Assembly: GCA_036873135.1 (NCBI GenBank)
Contig: JAPTYO010000007.1
Coordinates: 17,528,763-17,592,762 of the forward strand
Reading direction: 5' to 3'
Origin: Clarkia xantiana subsp. parviflora
Taxonomy: Eukaryota; Streptophyta; Magnoliopsida; Myrtales; Onagraceae
Length of the DNA: 64,000 nucleotides
The translations under genes and the position numbers were made by a program. Below the pieces are notes generated by a model that did not search any database, had not been told where the DNA came from, and saw only the letters and a program-made list of their open reading frames with translations. Of the stretch, positions 25,180 to 36,264 are shown piece after piece (position 1 is the first letter of the stretch; the number at the start of each line of letters is the position of its first letter).

Positions 25180-25760
25180 CATTTCTTTATCCTCTGATGA
25201 TGTAGGGCATAGAAGTATTATGCATGTTGTTCGGGAACTTGTTCGGTTAAAGAGTTTGTTATCTGAACTAGGTTTCAATCAAATTCATCTTATTTATTGT
25301 ATTGTGATAATAAGGTTGTAACTCAGATAACGTGAAATCCCATCTTCCATAAAAGGACAAAACTTATTAAAATGATTATCACTTTTCTAGACAAATGTTA
25401 TTTAATGGTTATGTTAAACTTCAATATATTAAAACCTATATCAGGTAGTGGATGTTACCAGGGCTTCGGTGTCAAACCAACATGACTATTTGATAGATAA
25501 GTTGGGTATGATTAATATCTTTTATGTTAAGAAATGTGATGCGTGTTCGCAAAATGAAGATAGTGCAGAAGTTGAAGATGTTCCTGATTAAGGGGAGTGT
25601 TCGAGTTTGGACTTTACGGGTTTCTGTTCGGTAATCTAGTCAGTTTCTTGTTTTCTGTCTTGGGCTTGTAAAGCTTTGTGTATTGTAATTAGTTTATGGT
25701 TTTTTTTTTTTTTTTTTATGTTTCTCTTAATTCTGGACTATCTATCATGTGTAATACTTA
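25180..25760 (+). mobile_element. Copia-type retrotransposon 3' remnant (RNase H tail, purine tract, LTR start)
   Basis: Frames with several stops resemble the end of a Ty1/copia polyprotein: LLSELGFNQIHLIYC matches the region around IYCDN, and NQHDYLIDKLGMINIF matches the L-x-x-KLGM-x-DI tail. They are followed by AAGGGGAG and TGTTCGAGTTTGG, a plausible polypurine tract and LTR start. No second LTR was found, so this is a truncated fossil. Confidence 0.55.
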
Positions 25761-25809
25761 TGGATAAATTCTTTACTGGATCATTTAATTAGTATTATAT
25801 AAGATGAAA

Positions 25810-26320
25810 AAGTGTCAAATGAAGAAATCACTCTTAATGACCCACAATTGATGTTCTCGATTCTTCCACTTCTTTATGAATATTTCCATTTAGAATTTCT
25901 AAAATAAATTAAGATTTCACAGTTTATCATTAGTAACATTGAATAAATTCTTACAGATTTAACGTGTTATACTTGTAATAAAATAATGTTTTTTGGTCAA
26001 AATCATATGTAGTTCATTACATACTCTAACAGCATATACTAAATGAACTATGGATCACTAATTCAAAAGGTCATTAATCAGATATTTATGGCATGTTTAG
26101 TTCGCGGAATTTGAATAGAAATAGGGAATGATGAATTAGTATGATGGTGTTTGGTTACTTAAGTATGTGCAATAAGTATTCCCAATTTTTAATTTTGATG
26201 GGATATTCAATCATAGGCAAACCCCCAAGAATGAACATTCCAATTTCTGTATGAATTGATAATTAAAATAAAAAGACAATTCTAACATTGCCTTCGACGC
26301 CGCCCTCCCGCTTTCCGCCC
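25810..26320 (+). repeat. Interspersed repeat copy A (partner at 34655-35210)
   Basis: About 500 bases align along their length with 34655-35210 in the same orientation. Shared words include GAATAAATTCTTACA, CATGTTTAGTTCGCGGAAT, GAATAGAAATAGGGAAT and TCGACGCCGCCCTCC. The GTTTAGTTCGCGGAAT ... CCAAATAACATTGG layout suggests a MITE that continues to about 26455. Confidence 0.75.
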
Positions 26321-26932
26321 GTCATTCGCTACTCGCTCGATTGCAAAAGGTATATCAGTCAAATTGTGATTATTCTATTTATTTACCTATAACATACAAA
26401 CATTAGATTTGGAATCCTCATTTCATATTCCTTATGTCAACCAAATAACATTGGTCTTTCTACCATGCTACAAAAACACCATAATTTTGGAAGCTTCTTT
26501 ACATTTATTTATTTTCCTAAATGTGAATCCTATAAGAAAATTGATATTTTTAATAATGTTATTATACAAATCTTAGGTGTAGTTAAAAAAAAAAATCATA
26601 CTTTTTTTTTTATATATTTTTACAGTTTTACATATGTTACAACTAAGTCCACCCTATTAGTAATAAAAAAACACAAACATGGTGTTCTACATGCATGGTG
26701 CAACTGTAACCCCTCAACTTTATAGATATTATTATATATATAAGTGTATATATAAATTTGCAACCTCTCACTTTATGAAAAATAAATGTTGCACCCCGCC
26801 TTTAAATATGATAGCTGGGCAACATTAAATATGAATGTTATGTATACGTATATACTGTTTAACTCATTATACTTAATATATATATAGTTATTTGTATAAG
26901 TGTATATCTAATATTATATATAATTATCTAAG

Positions 26933-26987
<55 letters not shown>

Positions 26988-27190
26988 ATAAATATCTACA
27001 AAAGTAATACAAAAAAAAATCTAAAAATGTATGTTTGTCACATAAATATGTATTTGAACTCCCGTTCATAATGAGTATGTCAGGCTTCAATTTCAAAGTA
27101 TGAAAACTCATAATAGTCATTGTAATTAGTTTTTGTTTTAATTTTAAAATATTATACTATATTTGTTAGTTTTTCATATAATTTTGTTGG

Positions 27191-27226
<36 letters not shown>

Positions 27227-27576
27227 ACTAACTATTTGTATACAATATTTTGAATTTTTTTCCCTTATAGCAACCTAAGAAAGTTTAAATACCAAAATGT
27301 GCCGAAAATTTAGCAAAATACCAAAATAACCATACTGGCGTTGTCTGAAAAGAGGCTACACCAAAAAAATTTGGGCGACGCTGGTGCCCAACGACCATTT
27401 TCCCCCATTTTGACTTTTATGTAAAGAGTTTATGTAATTTTATAATTTTTTAGGATATTTCTTTAATTCTGTGGATTTGTTCTTCTTCTAAAAATCTTGT
27501 ATTTATTTAATTTTTATTGTTTAATTTATACATTCTGATATTTGGACTTTTTTAGGTTGTAATATGAATAAAAAAA
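26321..27576. other. AT-rich spacer with (AT)n microsatellites
   Basis: No coding signal. Pure AT tracts lie at about 26936-26983 and 27196-27222. The open frame on the minus strand across 26914-27120 is produced by the microsatellite. Confidence 0.5.
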
Positions 27577-28108
27577 AGGGGAAACAACATAAATGGTTAC
27601 ACATTTTCCTTCCTATCTATGTCATTGAACTTTAATTTTTTCTATTGAGGTACTTGAACTCATAAAACTCATTTTGTTATAGCCCTGCTGTTAAAATTTA
27701 TTATTAATTGTGGTGATAAAGCGCTTCTTAGACGAAAAATTGATGACATGGACAAGCTGACATGGCATGTTTAGGGTCACATCATTTTTTTAAATATATA
27801 TCAATAACTAGAAAAATAAATAAATGAATAAATAAATAAAGAAAATAAAATATTAAAAAAAACAAAAAAACATGAAACTGAAAAGAACTAAACATGATGT
27901 GGCCATAAATAATGACACGTCAGGTTGTCCATGTCAATATTTTTTGCTTAATCATCATCTAATCACCACAATTAACAGTAAAATTTAACGACGAGACTAT
28001 AACAAAATAGATTTGACGAGTTCAAGTACATCAATAGAAAAAAATAAAGTTCAAGGATAGAGATAGGAAAATGAGTAAATTTCGAGGCCCATTTATGTTG
28101 TTTTCCCA
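27577..28108. mobile_element. Foldback MITE, about 530 bases
   Basis: Arms at 27577-27790 and about 27895-28108 are inverted copies: GGGGAAACAACATAAATGG at the left pairs with CCATTTATGTTGTTTTCCC at the right, and GACATGGACAAGCTGACATG pairs with GACACGTCAGGTTGTCCATG. The loop is AT-rich and non-coding. The termini lie in A-rich runs, so a target duplication cannot be assigned. Confidence 0.75.
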
Positions 28109-28825
28109 TTTAAAAAAAAAAAAAAAAAACTAATCAGTCTGCACCCCTTGACCTCGGTTCCTGTCTACGCCACTGGTCCTAAGAGCACTTCCAATAGTAG
28201 TGCCTAGTGCCTAGTTCCATGTTGTAAATTTATTATTGTAGAGAGTGCCTAGTGCCTAGTGTCATTTACTGTTGGTCCCTACTGGTAATGATTAAATAGG
28301 CACTTGCATTTTCAATAGGAGTGCCTTGTTCCAAAATGGGAGTGCCTAGTTCCAATTTTTGCCACTGGACACTGACTAGGCGCCACTAGGCGTGACTAGG
28401 ATTACTAATATTACTGTTTTGCCATTATTGAGTGAATAGTGAAGTGGGACAGTGCCTACTAGTAGGAACTCCCAAGTTACTGTTCATGTAGGTGCCAACT
28501 TTTTAATATTATTTTATTCGATTGTGTTGCTCATCTCCTTGATTGTATATATATTCGGTTACGCTAAATCAGATAGACAAGAGCCGTAATCAGTCATTTT
28601 GAATATTATGTAACATAAATAACGACACGAACCAAAATTACAACTTTTTAACTTTGAATCAATTTCGAAATTTCCATATCTAATTTGTTTATATGTTACC
28701 ATGTTGAATAACCGTTAATTCTAAATTTTGAAATAGTATAACATTTCAAATTATTAAATATGGAAAATAATTACTACAAAATATTATATTATTTTAATGC
28801 ATATATATTTTTATATATTTTACGT

Positions 28826-29027
28826 ATTATATTATATTATATTATATTATATTATATTATATTATATATTATATTATATTATATTATATTATATTATATT
28901 ATATTATATTATATTATATTATATTATATTATATTATATTATATTATATTATATTATATTATATTATATTATATTATATTATATTATATTATATTATATT
29001 ATATTATATTATATTATATTATATTAT
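28826..29027. repeat. Pentanucleotide microsatellite (ATATT)n, about 40 units
   Basis: Near-perfect repetition of TATAT/ATATT for about 200 bases, with one short interruption near 28865. The overlapping long open frames rich in Tyr, Ile and Leu are artefacts of the repeat. Confidence 0.95.
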
Positions 29028-29352
29028 TATATGAAAGAAATATATCTTTTACGATAAATTATTATAAAAATTATACTTTTAGAATGATGTATATATAATA
29101 TATTTGTAATTTACATATATTGGATATAAAAACACATGATTAATGCAATAATCAATTTACTAATATGATCATGGATGTACATAAACGTGAATATGTTGAT
29201 GATGTTGAATTAAGATATGTCAATCAACGTATAACATATATACACTGATTATGGTGAAATAATAGATTCAATGAATTTGATTGATCAATGTTATTATATC
29301 AACAATTATACTTATCAATCATTCTGCATGCCGCATGGGGACTGCACATAAT

Positions 29353-30134
29353 TGTTTCGACCAAGTTAACGCGGGCTTTCCGCTGAGTAACTTGTCGATG
29401 TCTTCGGGTTGGGTGCGAGCTTGTTTGGGCCAAGTCCGTCACCTAGGGTCGTGCACGGGCCTTTGGCTTCATCTTCAAAATCGCACTAAGTCCTTCGGGC
29501 TCTCTTGCTGACTGTCCGTCCGTACCTGCAAGAGGAGCATTACCGAGCAACTCCCGTGGAGAGGGGGGGGGGGGTGCTTGGAGCGCTCACTCCGACGATC
29601 AACATTAGACAGTTCTAGAGAGAGAAAGTTTAGAGAGAGGTCAGAGCTTTTCTTAATTCTCACCCAAAGTGACTTTTTTTTAATGTTTACCCCCAAGGTG
29701 GCTATTTATAGGCAACCTTGGACCGTAAGCCGGTTTTGACCCGGTTCAATGTGGAAATGTGAACCGGGATGCAGGGGAGAGCTTTGAGAAGAGGACTCTG
29801 ACGCGCGTCTCAGGCGGCTGTCACGAGCGGGACGCGCGCGCCTTGTAACGGGGGGTCCCCGACGTATAGGAGTTAGTTGAAAATCGGGTCTCCGTATACA
29901 TCCAGGACAAAAAAGGGGGTGTGCGCGACACCCCCGGGGTGCAAAGCTTACCCGGAATTCCGGGCAAGCCTAGGCTTGCTCGGAATTCCGGGTAAGCCCC
30001 CCGGGGGCGCCGGGCAAGTTTGCGACTTGCCCGGTTTCCCCGGGTTAGCTCGAAATCGGGTTTTTCGTGGGTTTCGTGCGTGTACGAGGTCCGAATAATT
30101 TAAAACCGAGCCCGAATCATGCGTATATCCATCA
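29353..30134 (-). repeat. 3' LTR (left) of the 4.2-kb gypsy-type element
   Basis: 782 bases. It contains a minus-strand TATAAATA box at 29703-29710 and a GC-rich palindromic block with CCCGGAATTCCGGG at about 29950-29990. It lies next to a purine-rich tract (CTCGGGGACAAG on the minus strand). Confidence 0.9.
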
Positions 30135-31324
30135 CTTGTCCCCGAGTTAAATTATGGCTTGACCTTTATTTAACTCTATTTTAAGATAGGGTGTACGCGT
30201 GATTCGGGTCGTCTGCTCACCTTGGGTCTTGACTTACCAAGGGTGGATACGCGCGGCTCAGACGAGCTCCTTGCCTTAGTTTTTTGAGATGGTCATGCTC
30301 GATAACTGCGCAAAGGGTTAGTAGCACAACGGACTACGAGTAATATGATAAATGTGATTTTGGAAGAAGTAAGGCGTGAGCGCACATGAAATTTTTCGGG
30401 TTTGTAAGATGATCAAATAAATATGGAACGTTCATGGCACGACTAATTGTATCAAAATGATAATAAATCATGAAAGTTTTGATAAAACGTTTTTCATGCA
30501 ATATGATGGTTTTTGGGAGCCCGTCGTCCGAGACGGCCGTCTTGACGGCGAGACGACGGTTTTAGTAAATGAAATAATGCCGGGTTTGGAAAATCACATG
30601 TGATGGACTTAAGCAATAATTCTCATGAATATGTGCAATCATGGTTTATGATGTTAACATGAATGTGATGACATGATATAAATGATGTGAGCACATAATC
30701 AATAATTGAATCATGAAAATAATCATGTAATAATAAAAAACATGAATCATGCATTTTGAGATGACATAGTGCGCGCTAGATTATGTGCGCATAGCATGTA
30801 GTCATGATTGCTAAAAATGAGTCTAGAAAATAGTAAGTGTTGTAATAAGAAGATAACAACGTACTGTCATGCAATTGATCATGCAATGACGGAAATATAA
30901 ATCATAGCATGAATAAATGATATGACGACAATTAACTCATGTACGTGTAATATGTAAATCATGGATGTGTGCAATGCATGACGATGACGTGTGTATGACG
31001 TATGTGTAAAGGATGCATAGTCATGTACTAAAAGACTTAGAAAAAATAGAGACAGGTAAAGGATTACCCACACACTTATGAGGGAGCGTGTATCACGGAC
31101 GCGCGGGTCCTAAGCTTGCGAGGTGTGATGCATCCGCCGCGTCGTTGACGAACAGAGTATGTTCGCAACGTATATGTCGAGAGACGAGGCCCTTGTCGAT
31201 ATAGTATTGCCCCCGGAGTAGAGGTGCTTGTAGTGACGTGATAGCGCTAGCCTAATGACTCGTTACCATGGTTGTTGTTATTTGATCTTTGTCGACTGCC
31301 GTTGATTGCCGTCATAGGAAAATA

Positions 31325-31665
31325 CTTAGAAAGTATTTCTTGATGGTCGACACTTTGTCATATGTCGACTGCTGCCCTAGTGGAACACTTAGAAAACATC
31401 CTTTGATAGTCGACACCTCGTTATATGTCGACTGCTGACATGGTGGAACACTTAGAAAATATTCCTTAATAGTCGACACCTCGTCATAAGTCGACTGCTG
31501 ACATGGTGGAACACTTAGAAATATTCATTGATAGTCGACACCTCGTCATATGTCGACTGCTGACATGGTGGAACACTTAGAAAATGTTCCTTGATAGTCG
31601 ACACCTCGTCACATGTCGACTGCTGACATGGTGGAACACTTAGAAAATGTTCCTTGATTGGCTCT
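31325..31665 (-). repeat. Tandem repeat of about 62 bases, five units
   Basis: Each unit contains GTCGACTGCTGACATGGTGG, AACACTTAGAAAA and TAGTCGACACCTCGTC. GTCGAC sites punctuate the array. It lies inside the 4.2-kb element and does not code for a recognised repeat protein. Confidence 0.85.
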
Positions 31666-31949
31666 TTCTTTCATGACCATACTACCATCCATATGCGTGC
31701 TAGCTGAGTATGCGTGCGCTTGTATGTGCGCGCTTGTATGTGTGCGCTTGTATGTGCGCGCTTGTTCCAATACTTAGAATTTTTTCCTTGTCTGTTGCCA
31801 TGCATGTTGTCACTATAGGCTCGACGTAGAGTAGGTGTCATCATAGTGGTTGATATGTACAGGGGGTTGCCCCCCTCGTGGGGTGTTCGCTATGTGATAA
31901 GTAGAGACTAACGAGTCTCGTAGATATGTAGTTGTCTCCCATGTCGATG

Positions 31950-32375
31950 GTTACTGGGATCTTCCGAAGTAGGGTGTGTTCCATGACTGCTACTTGGTTT
32001 TTCCAAAGTTGGGTGCATTCCACGACTGCTACTTGGTTGTTCCAAAGTTGGGTGCATTCCACGACTGCTACTTGGTTGTTCCTAAGTTGGGTGCATTCAG
32101 CGACAACTACTTGATGTTTCCGAGGTAGGGAGAAGGCCAGAGGTCGGCGAGGCGACGTGTCCTTCCATGGCGTCGGTCAAAGGTCGGCGATGCGACTGCC
32201 TATCCATGTTGCTGTCGCTACCTGGCGTTTTCAAGGTAGAGTGCATTCTGCGACCGCTACTTGCTTTCCCCAAAGTAGAGTGTGTCTAGCGACCGCTACT
32301 TGGTTTTCCCCAAGGTAGAGTGTGTCTAGCGACCGCTACTTTATTTTCCCCAAGGTAGAGTGTGTCTAGCGACCG
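31950..32375 (-). repeat. Two further tandem arrays of about 41 bases
   Basis: At 31970-32110 the unit is GACTGCTACTTGGTTGTTCC plus AAAGTTGGGTGCATTC, about four times. At 32215-32375 the related unit is GCGACCGCTACTTG plus CCCCAAGGTAGAGTGTG, about four times. Both share GCTACTTG and probably descend from one ancestor. Confidence 0.8.
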
Positions 32376-32743
32376 CTAATTCGAGATGCGTGGACATGAT
32401 AGCCGCTCCGAGATACGCGAACATGATAGCCACTTAGTGTATCTGTTAGGTTCTTCGTATGTGAGGTGGTAGATCTCACATTGCCATGTCGACGTGTACG
32501 CGCGTGCGATGCTGTGCGCGCAGTGCTGCACCTAGTGTCCGCTGCTACTATACTTAGTTTCTGAGCGAGAGGTGTTACTCCTCCTCTTAGAGCGTCGATG
32601 CACGCGCGTTTGATAAGAGGTGTACGCGCTTCGCAGATGTGCGTGTTTGGTAGGAGGTGTACGCGCTTCACACGGCTCTCCCAAATCTTGTAAACTGATG
32701 ATCTTAGAATAACAGTGGTACGCCATGACTTGTCGTTGCGTTT

Positions 32744-32759
32744 CCCACAGACGGCGCCA
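32744..32759 (-). other. Primer-binding site of the 4.2-kb element
   Basis: TGGCGCCGTCTGTGGG on the minus strand, two bases after the LTR end ACA. The TGGCGCCG type is usual in plant Ty3/gypsy elements of the Tat/Athila group. It sets the direction of the element. Confidence 0.85.
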
Positions 32760-32761
32760 AG

Positions 32762-33546
32762 TGTTTCGACCAAGTTAACGCGGGCTGTCCGCTGAGTAAC
32801 TTGTCGATGTCTTCGGGTTGGGTGCGAGCTTGTTTGGGCCAAGTCCGTCTCCTAGGGTCGTGCACGGGCATTTGGCTTCATCTTCAAAATCGCACTAAGT
32901 TCTTCGGGCTCTCCTACTGACTGTCCGTCCGTACCTGCAAGAGGAGCATTACCGAGCAACTCCCGTGGAGAGGGGGGGGGGGTGCTTGGTGCGCTCACTC
33001 CGACGATCAACATTAGACACTTCTAGAGAGAGAAAGTTTAGAGAGAGGTCAGAGCTTTTCTTAATTCTCACCCAAAGTGACTTTTTTTTAATGTTTACCC
33101 CCAAGGTGGCTATTTATAGGCAACCTTGGACCGTAAGCCGGTTTTGACCCGGTTCAATGTGGAAATGTGAACCGGGATGCAGGGGAGAGCTTTGAGAAGA
33201 GGACTCTGACGCGCGTCTCAGGCGGCTGTCACGAGCGGGACGCGCGCGCCTTGTAACGGGGGGGTCCCCGACGTATAGGAGTTAGTTGAAAATCGGGTCT
33301 CCGTATACATCCAAGACAAAAAAGGGGGGTGTGCGCGACACCCCCGGGGTGCAAAGCTTACCCGGAATTCCGGGCAAGCCTAGGCTTGCCCGGAATTTTC
33401 CGGGTAAGCCCCCCGGGGGCGCCGGGCAAGTTTGCGACTTGCCCGGTTTCCCCGGGTTAGCTCGAAATCGGGTTTTTCGTGGGTTTCGTGCGTGTACGAG
33501 GTCCGAATAATTTAAAACCGAGCCCGAATCATGCGTATATCCATCA
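32762..33546 (-). repeat. 5' LTR (right) of the 4.2-kb gypsy-type element
   Basis: 785 bases, nearly identical to the left LTR. A TATAAATA box on the minus strand at 33111-33118 is the likely promoter of the element. The boundary ATATCCATCA is followed by the target duplication ATAAT. Confidence 0.9.
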
Positions 33547-33610
33547 ATAATAGTAATTTTACCTTGGTCAAGTAACGTATAATTATTGCAATGAATTGAC
33601 AATAGAGAAC

Positions 33611-34035
33611 TATGGATATGCACGAACCGGTCGGGCCCGTGTATGTTCCGAACTGGATTGGTACTAATTAAAACAGTATGGTCCGGTCTGGACTGAATTT
33701 GAAATTAGCACTAAAAATTCTGGACCGATTTTGGACTGGAACTGTAAAAAAAGTCTGGTTCGGTTCAAAACTGGTCCGACCCATTTTCCTATACAAATTT
33801 ACCCTAATTAAAAAAAAAAAAAAAAAAACAAAAACAAACAAAAAACTGATCCTCCGACAAAACTGATCCAGTTAAAAACCTGTTCAGAACAGTCTGGTCC
33901 AGTCAAAAATCAATTTTTTGAGAAGTATATTACTGGTTTTTGGTCTGGTTCTCCTCTCGCATAATTGGTCTGTTTGGAACCGGTCCAGTCTATACCAGTT
34001 CCGAACCGACCGGACCGGTTATTTTCTTATCCCTA
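33611..34035. mobile_element. hAT-like foldback MITE
   Basis: The left end TATGGATATGCACGAACCGG and the right end ACCGGTTATTTTCTTATCCCTA form imperfect inverted repeats with the TAGGGAT-type hAT terminus. Internal sequence repeats GGTCCGGT, GAACCG and complements. Flanking 8-mers TAGAGAAC and TAGAATGT match only in half, so the target duplication is not proven. Confidence 0.55.
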
Positions 34036-34397
34036 TAGAATGTAAATTTTTATTAAAAAATTCAATTACATTTTTATAATTTTGTATATATTTTCCCGAT
34101 TTTTTTTAATTAAAACATCTAATACTTGAATCTCATTAATTATTCATGTCCGTATTTGTAAAAAAATATGAATATATAATTTATATATAATTTATATCTA
34201 ATGCAAAAATTATATTTGAATTATGAAATTATGTGGGTCCCAATGTAGAAGTGGAACTTGGCCTCCATTACTGGAGAGAGTGTCAATTTTACAGTGTCAT
34301 TTACTGTAGCAAATACTGTAGCAGTGCCACTTTGATGAGTTGGCAGTGACGTGGCTGCTGATGTGGAGGCACTAGGCACTTCCTATTGGAAGTGCTC

Positions 34398-34654
34398 TAA
34401 GAGACTATGCACCTCGCAATATATATAGACTCGGTTCATATTCTTTCTTTTATTTTGAAACCATGCATGCCATCTTTCCTGTGAGTAATGATGGATTTTT
34501 TTTAATCAATTTTCCCTCATACGAAGTTGTAATTTGCCCTCCTACGATGTTGTAATCTGTAAGTGGGCAATTATGAAAATGCCCCGTCCCGCAATTGCTG
34601 ATTGCGTGACGGAACGTGTCCCGTAGCCTATTGAAATCACTCTTGATGTTACAA
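34398..34654. other. Spacer with a paralogous empty site and a short direct repeat
   Basis: Bases 34398-34500 resemble 51060-51137 joined to 52201-52215 (AGAGACTATGCAC, TTATTTTGAAACC, GCATGCCATCTTTCCTG) and lack the hAT element found there. A direct repeat of about 33 bases starting GCAATTGCTGATTGCGTGAC occurs at about 34592 and 34698. Confidence 0.7.
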
Positions 34655-35210
34655 AAGTTACAAATGAAGGAATCACTCTTGATGTTCCCGCAGCCTTTTC
34701 ATGTGCAATTGCTGATTGCGTGACGGAACGTGTCCCGCAATTGATGTTCATCTCCATTTAGAGTTTCTAAGAGAAATTAAGATTTCACAATTTATCATTA
34801 ATAACATGGAATAAATTCTTACAAAATTTTAACGTGTTATACTCGTAGTAAAATAAGGTTTTTTTTTTGGTCAAAATCATATGTACTTCATTATATACTC
34901 TAACGACATATACTAAATGAACTTATGGGTCACTAATCCAGAAGGTCATTAACCAGATATTTACGACATGTTTAGTTCGCGGAATAGAAATATGAATAGA
35001 AATAGGGAATAATGAATCAGTATGATGACGTTTGGTTACTTAAGTGTGTGGAATAAGTATTTTCAATTCCTAATTTTGATTGAATAGTCAATCTTAGGCA
35101 AAACCCAAAGAATGACCATTCCAATTTCTGCATGAATTGAGAATTAAAATAAATATATAGTTCTAACCTTGTCGTCGACGCCGCCCTCCTGCCTGCCGCC
35201 CACCATTCCA
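34655..35210 (+). repeat. Interspersed repeat copy B (partner at 25810-26320)
   Basis: Same order of shared words as copy A, with scattered substitutions and small indels. Copy B holds the extra short stretch GGAATAGAAATATGAATAG. Both copies flank the split MITE at 28183-34397 at similar distances. Confidence 0.75.
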
Positions 35211-35759
35211 AACATGTCGTTAAGGTTTAGGAATTGATATGAAATTTGTGATATCTTCAAATTCATGCTTTCATCTCTAATTCATTTTGCTTGTTTTTGC
35301 ATGAAATTTTTTTTATTGCAATAATATTCCCTCTTCTATGTTAATGAAATATTGATCCCTATATTTTCATACACCCAAAAGGTCACCCCTAATAATAAAA
35401 TTTTATAAAATTGTAATATAGTCCTTTAACTTTACACTTACTACAGTCTCTTAGACTCATATTATTTTTTTACTAACAGAATCTGCTCTATATATGAAGC
35501 AGATATTTTTCTTCAACTATGGACCCCAGATAACGTGTGTCCTCATCAACCACTCCATTAAAGACCAATGGAGCGTTTGGATGGACGTAATGTGAGATTA
35601 CAAGTAATGTGAGCTACGTAATGTAATGTGAGATTACAATATTTGGTTGTGCTGTAATGTGGAATGTAATGTTATATTACAGTATTTGGTATGTGTTGTA
35701 ATGTGCATTGTAATGTGACTTTATCATTATTATATTAATTTGTATGAGAATATATTATA

Positions 35760-36212
35760 CTAGCCACTAACCCCGCGCACCGCGCGGGAAAAATTATATA
35801 TAAAATTAAAAAAAAAATTATATTAATTTATTGAATATGCAACTATAACAAAAGTTATTTGAAATTTTAAATATATTTTTTTGGAAAGAAAGTTAATTAA
35901 TAATAGTGCATTAAATTAATTAAAATATTTAATACTAATTATATTATTTAAAACATTTCATAGATAGATCCACCTCTAGCTGAAATATTAGTTTGATTAA
36001 CTGTAATTTTTTTTTGCCAAATATTAATAACAAATTAAGAAATATTTTTATCTCCTATTTTAGTCTCTACGTAAAATAAAGAAATAAATATTAAAAAAAG
36101 TTCTATTTAAACCTGTTATCTATACAATTCGACTGCAAAAAAATTATATGCCGCCACGTAAGCACAATATATATTGTGTCATTTATAAGTCCATATTTAT
36201 GATATTTATTAA

Positions 36213-36264
<52 letters not shown>

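Larger units (their letters stand above)
29353..33546 (-). mobile_element. Non-autonomous gypsy-type LTR retrotransposon, 4.2 kb, transcribed leftwards
   Basis: Two long direct repeats (29353-30134 and 32762-33546) start TGTTTCGACC and end ATATCCATCA on the plus strand. The element is flanked by identical ATAAT (29348-29352 and 33547-33551). On the minus strand the primer site TGGCGCCGTCTGTGGG (32759-32744) lies two bases inside the right LTR, as in plant Ty3/gypsy elements, so the right LTR is the 5' LTR. The LTRs differ at about a dozen positions. The 2.6-kb interior has no recognisable gag or pol, only tandem arrays. It shares the primer site and the LTR end GCGTATATCCATCA with the element at 40166-50178. 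Confidence 0.92.
28183..34397. mobile_element. MITE (PIF/Harbinger type) split by later insertions
   Basis: The left end GAGCACTTCCAATAG and the right end CTATTGGAAGTGCTC are inverted repeats, flanked by TAA at 28180-28182 and 34398-34400. The subterminal words AGTGCCTAGTGCC and GAGGCACTAGGCAC also match in inverse orientation. The LTR element at 29353-33546 and the hAT-like element at 33611-34035 sit inside, so this MITE is older than both. The related element at 51400-51750 has the same ends. Confidence 0.75.

Noticed and set aside
28760..29098. Long open frame rich in Tyr, Ile and Leu on the plus strand
   Set aside because: It is produced entirely by the ATATT microsatellite.
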